5,604 bases of DNA from Spirochaetaceae bacterium (GTDB lineage: Bacteria; Spirochaetota; Spirochaetia; Sphaerochaetales; Sphaerochaetaceae). This document shows positions 1 through 4,507 of this stretch, piece by piece. Both the position numbers and the translations under genes were made by a program. Every line of letters begins with the position of its first letter. Positions within the stretch are counted from its first letter, which is position 1. The notes under the pieces are model-generated. The model made no database searches. It saw nothing but the letters and a program-made list of their open reading frames with translations, and was not told where the DNA came from. Where the stretch lies: positions 1 to 5,604 of the forward strand of contig JAENWY010000151.1 of the NCBI GenBank assembly GCA_016649775.1. Direction: 5' to 3'.

Positions 1-278
1 GTTTATTGAAAAATAAATAATTTATTTTTTATATTTACATAAATTAAGTACATTTACAGGAGTTTAATATTTTGAGTCGAAAAAATAGACAGATATCAAT
101 TATATGTATATTAAAAGTTTTCTAAATTATCTATTTTAATTTAAATTTGTATAATATTTCATCAAATTTATAGACAAGTAAAGAGTACTATTTTGTACTC
201 TTTACTTTGAAAAATAAATATTTATTACTACTTTTTGATAGATTAAAATGTAATAAAATAGCGAATTAAAAGTCCTTG
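1..278. other. AT-rich non-coding region downstream of queA
   Basis: I found no credible gene here on either strand. Besides the two hairpins annotated separately, it holds AT-only symmetry: AAAAATAAA (9-17) against TTTATTTTT (21-29), and a perfect 14-bp palindrome AATAAATATTTATT (213-226). Neither can be told from chance in such AT-rich sequence. A plus-strand TATAAT (150-155) lacks a good -35 partner. The next gene lies outside the window. Confidence 0.6.
176..207. terminator. Perfect 13-bp inverted repeat downstream of queA
   Basis: AAGTAAAGAGTAC (176-188) and GTACTCTTTACTT (195-207) are perfect reverse complements around a 6-nt loop, TATTTT. It begins 71 nt past the queA stop and is the most stable hairpin visible in the 3' non-coding region. 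Neither strand has a strong T run directly after the stem (minus: GTCTATAAATTT; plus: TGAAAAAT). It may therefore be a poor intrinsic terminator, an mRNA 3'-end stabiliser or a binding site. Terminator is the simplest reading from its place after the last operon gene. Confidence 0.45.
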
Positions 279-287
279 CTATTTTAT
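253..287 (-). terminator. Hairpin overlapping the queA stop codon, possible terminator
   Basis: On the minus strand ATAAAATAGC (278-287) can pair with GCTATTTTAT (253-262), extended inward by A-T and one G-U pair to about 12 bp, leaving an 11-nt loop. The queA TAG (279-281) is inside the 5' arm. The 3' arm and what follows are T-rich (GCTATTTTATTACATTTT), like an intrinsic terminator. However, the stem has few GC pairs and no clean T run. It may act with, or instead of, the 176-207 hairpin. Confidence 0.4.
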
Positions 288-1331
288 GAACATAGCATCA
301 CCATAACTAAAAAATCTGTATTTTTCATCAACGGCATGTTTGTATGCCTTAAAAATACTCTCTTTTGTAGCAAAAGCAGATACTAGCACCATTAAGGTTG
401 ACTCTGGAGTATGAAAATTTGTTAATAGTTGATCTACAATTTGGAATTTATATCCAGGTTTAATAAATAGATTTGTTCTACCTAATCCAGCTGGCAATAT
501 TCCTTCTTCTGTAACAGCGCTTTCAAGAGTTCTAATACTTGTAGTACCAGTTGCTACAATTTTTCTGCCTTCTTTCTTTGCATTATTTATTATTTGGGCA
601 ACTTCAGGAGCAATACTGTATCTTTCCCAATGCATATCATGATCATCTAAGTTTTCAGCTCTAACAGGCATAAATGTCCCCATTCCTACATGAAGTGTCA
701 CTTCTACTATAGTTACACCTTTAGCTTTAATTTGCTCTAAGATTTGTTTGGTAAAATGAAGTCCCGCGGTAGGAGCTGCAACTGAGCCTTCATTTTTGGC
801 ATAAACGGTTTGATATCTACTTTCATCCCTAAATTCATCTTCTCTTTTGATATATGGTGGAAGAGGCACATGACCAAACTTTAAAAACCAATCTTCACTG
901 ATTTCTTTAGAGAATTTTACATATTTTGTACCATCTTCTTTTTGACCAATTATCTCGCCCTCTATATTGTCTTCAAAAGTATATTTTTTACCAATTCTTT
1001 GCTTTTTGGCTTTTGTTACCATACAATTCCAACTATGATCATCCATTTCCTCTAAAAACAAAAATTCAACTTTTCCACCTGTTTCACTTGTTGCATACAC
1101 ACGAGCTTTTCTGACTTTCGAATTATTAACAACTAAAACACTGTCGCTATCAATTAAATTAACAAACTTTGAAATTAGTGTATCTGTATATTCGCCTGTT
1201 ATTCTATCTAAAACAAGCAGCCTGTCCTCTCCTCTTTTATTAGCAGGAGTTTGAGCTATTAACTCTTCAGGAAGGTCAAAATCAAAATCTTTTGTTTTTA
1301 AACCTGACATAATTGTCTTTTTATTATTCAT
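279..1331 (-). CDS. queA: S-adenosylmethionine:tRNA ribosyltransferase-isomerase (QueA)
   Basis: QueA transfers and isomerises the ribosyl part of SAM onto preQ1 at tRNA position 34, giving epoxyqueuosine, a late step of queuosine synthesis in the cytoplasm. The 350-residue length is close to the family norm (about 340-356). Family blocks run in order: DFDLPEELIAQTPANKRGEDRLL (17-39, shown here only as a block with PEELIAQ and RGEDRLL as key parts), YQTVYAKNEGSVAAPTAGLH (173-192), HVGMGTFMPV (214-223), GTTSIRTLES (262-271), TNLFIKPGYKF (286-296), LLTNFHTPESTL (302-313) and YRFFSYGDAMFI (338-349). The first ATG is preferred over the ATG at codon 8 because only the first has a ribosome site (AGAGG, 9 nt upstream). 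It is the last gene of the cluster, 36 nt after ruvB. No tgt gene follows within the window. Odd points are VVNNSKVRKAR where VFNDTRVIPAR is usual, and Met instead of Arg in GTFxPV. The identity is secure. Confidence 0.97.
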   Translation of the reverse strand: MNNKKTIMSGLKTKDFDFDLPEELIAQTPANKRGEDRLLVLDRITGEYTDTLISKFVNLIDSDSVLVVNNSKVRKARVYATSETGGKVEFLFLEEMDDHSWNCMVTKAKKQRIGKKYTFEDNIEGEIIGQKEDGTKYVKFSKEISEDWFLKFGHVPLPPYIKREDEFRDESRYQTVYAKNEGSVAAPTAGLHFTKQILEQIKAKGVTIVEVTLHVGMGTFMPVRAENLDDHDMHWERYSIAPEVAQIINNAKKEGRKIVATGTTSIRTLESAVTEEGILPAGLGRTNLFIKPGYKFQIVDQLLTNFHTPESTLMVLVSAFATKESIFKAYKHAVDEKYRFFSYGDAMFIK

Positions 1332-1340
1332 ATAATTAAT

Positions 1341-1345
1341 CCTCT
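1341..1345 (-). promoter_or_regulatory. Ribosome binding site of queA
   Basis: On the minus strand AGAGG lies 9 nt before the ATG at 1329-1331. The alternative in-frame ATG at 1308-1310 (codon 8) is preceded by AATAAAAAGACAATT, which has no Shine-Dalgarno match. This decides the start. The AGAGG lies in and at the edge of a weak hairpin: TTAATC at 1351-1356 can pair with GATTAA at 1336-1341, around a 9-nt loop. Confidence 0.7.
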
Positions 1346-1367
1346 ATCTTGATTAAATTTTTATTTA

Positions 1368-2438
1368 TTAAGTTATTGTTGTATAGTATTCATTTACATT
1401 TTCAGGCACAGCAAGACCTAGTAATTTGTAGGCTTTACTAGTTACGCATCTGCCTCGAGGAGTTCTAATTAAGTAACCTTGTTGTATTAGATAAGGTTCA
1501 TAAAAATCCTCTAGTGATTCTATAGCTTCTCCTACAGATATACAAAGGGTACTAGCTCCTACAGGACCACCACCATAGAAATTAATGATTGTTGATAATA
1601 TATTTCTATCTTGTTTCTCAAGTCCGTTTGGATCTATTGCTAATCTTGTTAACCCGTCTTGTACAATTATTTGATCAATTGTTCCATCTCCAAGTACCGT
1701 GGCAAAGTCTCTAAGTCTTCTTAATAGTCGGTTGGCTATTCTAGGAGTACCTCTAGAACATTTAGCTAGAATAGTTATTGCTTCTTCACTGATATCGCAT
1801 TCAATCAGCTTAGATGAGCGTCTAATGATATTAGATAATTCTTCTACATTATAAAATTCTAGATGGCAAGTAATTCCAAAACGAGAATGTAATGGTGATG
1901 ATACTTGTCCAGCTTTTGTTGTTGCACCTACTAATGTAAAATGTGGTATTGGAATACGCATTGTTCTAGCTGCAGGACCTTGTCCTATAACCCAATCAAT
2001 TTCAAAATCTTCCATTGCAATATATAGCATTTCTTCTAGAGCTGGTTTAAGCCGGTGAATTTCATCAATAAAGAAAATAGAACCTTCTGTAACGTTTGTA
2101 AGTATACCTGCTAGGTCTTTTGGTTTTTCTAGAGCTGGTGCACTAGTTAATTTTATTTCCGAACCCATTTCATTAGCAATAATTGATGCTAAAGTGGTTT
2201 TACCAAGTCCTGGAGGGCCAATTAGAAAGGTATGATCTAAAGCATCATTTCTCTCTCTTGCTGCTTTGATAAATATAGCTAGGTTTTCTTTTAATTGAGG
2301 TTGCCCTTGGAAATCTTTTAAAAATTTAGGTCGAAAAATATTTTCTTGATCATCAACTGTTTCTTGAAAGGTTGTTGAAATAACTGAATTAGATTGCAAG
2401 GCTTCTATATCTTCTACATTTTCACCAAAATCACTCAT
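1368..2438 (-). CDS. ruvB: Holliday junction branch migration ATPase RuvB
   Basis: RuvB is the AAA+ motor of the RuvAB complex. Hexamers pump duplex DNA through a RuvA-bound Holliday junction using ATP. The core is complete: Walker A GPPGLGKT (74-81), Walker B FFIDEIHRL (122-130, Asp125 and Glu126), the segment around FEIDWVIGQGPAART (145-159) expected to form the RuvA-contacting hairpin, sensor 1 GATT (171-174), a presumed arginine finger in SSPLHSRFG (Arg186), sensor 2 GTPRIANRLLRR (230-241, Arg233), and the C-terminal winged helix with GGGPVGASTL (289-298) and LIRTPRGR (323-330). At 356 residues it is about 20 longer than E. coli RuvB. The extra length is an acidic N-terminal tail (about 1-32) before the family start near FRPKFLKDFQGQ. 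The start is fixed by AGGAGG 4 nt upstream, and no other Met occurs before residue 91. It lies 8 nt after ruvA. Confidence 0.98.
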   Translation of the reverse strand: MSDFGENVEDIEALQSNSVISTTFQETVDDQENIFRPKFLKDFQGQPQLKENLAIFIKAARERNDALDHTFLIGPPGLGKTTLASIIANEMGSEIKLTSAPALEKPKDLAGILTNVTEGSIFFIDEIHRLKPALEEMLYIAMEDFEIDWVIGQGPAARTMRIPIPHFTLVGATTKAGQVSSPLHSRFGITCHLEFYNVEELSNIIRRSSKLIECDISEEAITILAKCSRGTPRIANRLLRRLRDFATVLGDGTIDQIIVQDGLTRLAIDPNGLEKQDRNILSTIINFYGGGPVGASTLCISVGEAIESLEDFYEPYLIQQGYLIRTPRGRCVTSKAYKLLGLAVPENVNEYYTTIT

Positions 2439-2442
2439 AGAA

Positions 2443-2448
2443 CCTCCT
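2443..2448 (-). promoter_or_regulatory. Ribosome binding site of ruvB, overlapping the ruvA stop
   Basis: The minus strand reads CTAGGAGGTTCTATG. A full AGGAGG lies 4 nt before the ruvB ATG, a rather short spacing. Its first two bases are the last two of the ruvA stop codon TAG (2447-2449), so ribosomes ending ruvA finish on the ruvB initiation site. This is the strongest Shine-Dalgarno in the cluster and supports the long-tailed RuvB start. Confidence 0.85.
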
Positions 2449-3070
2449 AGTTCAATGCTTTAAGAGCATGTTTAAATATAAACTGTTCTTTATCTTTATT
2501 ACTAAGTTTTAAAAGTTCGTTTTCAAATTCTTTAACAATTTTTTTAATAACTCTTTCACAAGAAGCTCTATCATATCCCATATCCGAAAGAGCATTAGCT
2601 AAATCATTGTAGGGAGAATTAATATTATTCTTTGTTACTAATACCTCTGTCATATCATCCTCTAGTACTAATTTTCCACGTAGAGTTAATACAAGTCTTT
2701 GAGCAGTTTTTGCTCCAATTCCAGGTATTTTTGATAAAGCTTTTATATTTCCTTCGTCAAGGTTTATAATTAAATTATTAAGTGAGATTCCACTAAGTAT
2801 TTTTAAGGCACCTTTTGCAGCAATCCCAGGAACAGTTTGAAGTTGTAAAAATACTTCTCTTTCTTTATCATCAATAAACCCAAATAGAGTCATTGAGTCT
2901 TCTCTATGTTGAAGCACAGTAACAATTCTTACTTCATTTTTATTTTGTAGATTGCTTAATGTAGATAAGGTTTGTGTTGATACAAAAAGACTATATTCAA
3001 TATATCCACATCTAATTATTACTTTATCATTATCTAGGCTAACAATATTTCCTATTACAGCGTTGATCAT
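2447..3070 (-). CDS. ruvA: Holliday junction DNA-binding protein RuvA
   Basis: RuvA binds four-way junctions as a tetramer or octamer, holds them open and square, and loads RuvB. At 207 residues it is close to E. coli RuvA (203). Domain I, an OB fold, spans about 1-65 and starts MINAVIGNIV. It carries HREDSMTLFGF (55-65), where Glu57 and Asp58 match the acidic pin that separates strands at the crossover. Domain II has the two helix-hairpin-helix motifs, LQTVPGIAAKGALKIL (77-92) and LSKIPGIGAKTAQRLV (112-127), which grip the DNA backbone. A variable linker (about 138-152) leads to domain III (about 153-207), the RuvB-contacting three-helix part, with DLANALSDMGYDRA (156-169). Its ATG overlaps the ruvC TGA (ATGA). 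An AAAGGA (3081-3086) sits 10 nt upstream inside ruvC. The identity is secure. Confidence 0.97.
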   Translation of the reverse strand: MINAVIGNIVSLDNDKVIIRCGYIEYSLFVSTQTLSTLSNLQNKNEVRIVTVLQHREDSMTLFGFIDDKEREVFLQLQTVPGIAAKGALKILSGISLNNLIINLDEGNIKALSKIPGIGAKTAQRLVLTLRGKLVLEDDMTEVLVTKNNINSPYNDLANALSDMGYDRASCERVIKKIVKEFENELLKLSNKDKEQFIFKHALKALN

Positions 3071-3561
3071 TTTAACTTAATCCTTTGTAAACTACTTTTG
3101 TAAGTCGCAAAACATATGGCTGCTGCAAGAGCATCAGAACTATGATCTGGCCGTGGAATTTGATTAAGACCTAAATGGAACTTAACCATTTCCTGAACTT
3201 GCTTTTTATCTGCATTTCCATAGCCAGTAATTGTTGATTTAATTTGAAGTGGTGAATACATTGTTACACTAATATTCATTGAACCAAGTGCATGAATAAT
3301 TGCACCTATAACTTTTGCTACAGATATAGCAGAAGAAATATTTTTTGTAAAATAAATATCTTCAATACTACAGTATTGAACCTCATATTGTTTACATATT
3401 TTACTTACTTGTTCTGCAATTGAATATATTCTTATGCTTTGGTCAACTTCTTTTGCTGTCGTTATCATTCCAAAAGAAACAGGCCGGGATTTGTGTTGTA
3501 TAGAATCTATAACACCCCAGCCTGTATTAGCTAACCCTGGGTCAATTCCTAGGATACGCAT
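3067..3561 (-). CDS. ruvC: Crossover junction endodeoxyribonuclease RuvC
   Basis: RuvC is the dimeric RNase H-fold nuclease that cuts Holliday junctions symmetrically, using metal ions. At 164 residues it is slightly shorter than E. coli RuvC (173). The N-terminus MRILGIDPGLANTGWGVI gives catalytic Asp7, and SIEDIYF gives Glu67. The C-terminal block PRPDHSSDALAAAI (136-149) supplies His140 and Asp143, matching Asp138 and Asp141 of E. coli. As I recall, Thermus RuvC also has His at that position (His143). Tyr70 sits where E. coli has Phe69, the residue that stacks into the junction. SAISVAKVIGA (77-87) replaces the more usual SALKLGQARGA. The gene starts 8 nt after the yebC stop and has no good Shine-Dalgarno (upstream bases AAGAAGAATAAGAAACTTT), so it is probably translationally coupled to yebC. 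Its end overlaps ruvA by 4 nt. Confidence 0.96.
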   Translation of the reverse strand: MRILGIDPGLANTGWGVIDSIQHKSRPVSFGMITTAKEVDQSIRIYSIAEQVSKICKQYEVQYCSIEDIYFTKNISSAISVAKVIGAIIHALGSMNISVTMYSPLQIKSTITGYGNADKKQVQEMVKFHLGLNQIPRPDHSSDALAAAICFATYKSSLQRIKLK

Positions 3562-3569
3562 AAAGTTTC

Positions 3570-4313
3570 TTATTCTTCTTCTTCGTAATCATCAGGAAGT
3601 TCTAAGTTTGTAGATACTTGTTGAACATCTTCTAGTTCTTCTAATCTATCAACAATTTTCATAACTTTAGCAGCTTTTTCTTTATCAAGGGCAACCATTA
3701 AATCAGCAAGTCTGTTAACATCAGCACTATCTTGTTCGAACCCTGCATTTTGCATACCTTCTAATACTGTTGAGAAATCTGAAGGAATTGTTGTTACTTC
3801 AATAATACCGTCAATTGTTTCAACACCTTCAGCACCCAAATTTAATGCAGCTTCAAAAATTTCATCTTCAGAATATTTTTCTTCTAAGTATGTGATAACA
3901 CCTTTAGTTTGGAACATGTAAGAAACACAACCTGTTGTACCTAGAGAACCACCCATTTTACTAAGAGTAGATCTAACATCTGCAGCTGTCCTGTTTTTAT
4001 TATCTGTAAGAGTATCAACAATAATTGCTATGCCGTTTGGAGCATAACCTTCATAAGTTAGTTCATAATAAGTAGATGTATCTGCATCGCCCATACCTTT
4101 TTTGATAGCTCTATCGATGTTATCTTTAGGCATATTCTCAGCCTTAGCTTTTAGGATTGCAGTACGTAATGTTGCATTTGTCTCTGGTTCAGGACCACCC
4201 ACTTTTGTTGCTACAGTTATTTCTTTAATTAACTTTGTGAATTTCTGACCACGTTTTGCATCTGCAATGCCCTTTTTGTGCTTAATGGATGACCATTTAC
4301 TATGTCCTGACAT
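3570..4313 (-). CDS. yebC: YebC/PmpR family protein (DUF28, TACO1 family)
   Basis: This is a highly conserved cytoplasmic protein. Family members have been described as transcriptional regulators (PmpR in Pseudomonas) and, together with mitochondrial TACO1, as factors that help ribosomes through hard-to-translate stretches such as polyproline. Which role applies here cannot be read from sequence. At 247 residues it is the usual length. Signatures are MSGHSKWSSIKHKKG (1-15), DAKRGQKFTKLIKEIT (18-33), ENMPKDNIDRAIKKG (59-73), YEGYAPNGIAIIVD.LTDN (87-105, with Thr at the dot), NRTAADVRSTLSKMGGSLG (107-125) and a C-terminal LEELEDVQQVSTNLELP (224-240) ending in an acidic tail DDYEEEE. AGAGGT lies 4 nt before the ATG. 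It is the first gene of the compact cluster and stands directly upstream of ruvC, a very common arrangement in bacteria. Confidence 0.97.
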   Translation of the reverse strand: MSGHSKWSSIKHKKGIADAKRGQKFTKLIKEITVATKVGGPEPETNATLRTAILKAKAENMPKDNIDRAIKKGMGDADTSTYYELTYEGYAPNGIAIIVDTLTDNKNRTAADVRSTLSKMGGSLGTTGCVSYMFQTKGVITYLEEKYSEDEIFEAALNLGAEGVETIDGIIEVTTIPSDFSTVLEGMQNAGFEQDSADVNRLADLMVALDKEKAAKVMKIVDRLEELEDVQQVSTNLELPDDYEEEE

Positions 4314-4317
4314 AAAT

Positions 4318-4323
4318 ACCTCT
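4318..4323 (-). promoter_or_regulatory. Ribosome binding site of yebC
   Basis: The minus strand reads AGAGGTATTTATG, a close match to the anti-Shine-Dalgarno with a short spacer. A second AAAGGA occurs further upstream at 4328-4333, too far to serve the same ATG well. This supports the start MSGHSKW, which is also the family start. Confidence 0.7.
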
Positions 4324-4350
4324 TATTCCTTTATAAATTGTTTTATATAT

Positions 4351-4380
4351 GATATAAAATGCCGCATGGCATTAATTATC
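4351..4380 (-). promoter_or_regulatory. Hairpin in the yebC leader
   Basis: The minus-strand sequence is symmetric. GATA-ATT-AATGCC, an ATGC loop, then GGCATT-TTA-TATC gives a 6-bp stem containing the only GC-rich bases of the gap, a 3x3 internal loop and a further 4-bp stem. It ends 37 nt before the yebC ATG. It is followed by ATATATAAAA rather than a T run, so it is not a typical terminator. It could be an operator, an mRNA-stability hairpin or a leader control element. That role is inference. Only the symmetry is seen. Confidence 0.5.
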
Positions 4381-4386
4381 TTAAGT

Positions 4387-4406
4387 TTAACGGTTAACAT
4401 ATATGT
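4387..4406. repeat. Two adjacent small palindromes in the hemW-yebC gap
   Basis: On the minus strand ACATATATGT (4397-4406) is a perfect 10-bp palindrome. It shares its last base with TTAAC-C-GTTAA (4387-4397), a palindrome with 5-bp arms and one central base. Together they lie between the candidate promoter and the yebC leader hairpin, where an operator might sit. Much of this is A and T, so chance is a real possibility. Confidence 0.35.
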
Positions 4407-4452
4407 ATAACAAAAAAATTAATTACCTTGTGAAATTTTTGCAAGTCAGTAA

Positions 4453-4481
4453 AATTTAACACATTGATAAAAACTTTTCAA
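4453..4481 (-). promoter_or_regulatory. Candidate promoter for the yebC-ruvCAB-queA cluster
   Basis: On the minus strand TTGAAA (4476-4481, 5 of 6 matches to the -35 consensus) is followed by a 17-nt spacer and TAAATT (4453-4458, 4 of 6 to the -10 consensus). Transcription would start near 4446 and leave a leader of about 130 nt that includes the palindromes and the hairpin before yebC. It is the best sigma70-like pair I found in the gap, but in sequence this AT-rich such matches are cheap. A weaker alternative is TTGCAA at 4440-4445 with a poor -10. Confidence 0.4.
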
Positions 4482-4507
4482 GGCTATTTTATTCTATAAA
4501 CTTTGCT

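Noticed and set aside
150..155. Perfect TATAAT on the plus strand as a promoter
   Set aside because: There is no good -35 at 16-18 nt (TTATCT at best), no gene downstream on that strand, and the sequence is AT-rich enough for chance matches.
926..1114. Plus-strand 62-codon reading frame
   Set aside because: It lies wholly antisense to well-conserved queA. The translation is low-complexity (many Phe, Leu, His), there is no family resemblance, and I see no reason to call it a gene.
1308..1310. Internal ATG at codon 8 of queA as the true start
   Set aside because: No ribosome site precedes it, while the upstream ATG has AGAGG at good spacing.
4440..4507. Terminator for hemW
   Set aside because: Only very short or AT-only stems (such as ATAAAA against TTTTAT, or CTTG against CAAG) can be drawn, with no convincing stem plus T run. 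HemW and yebC could be co-transcribed.
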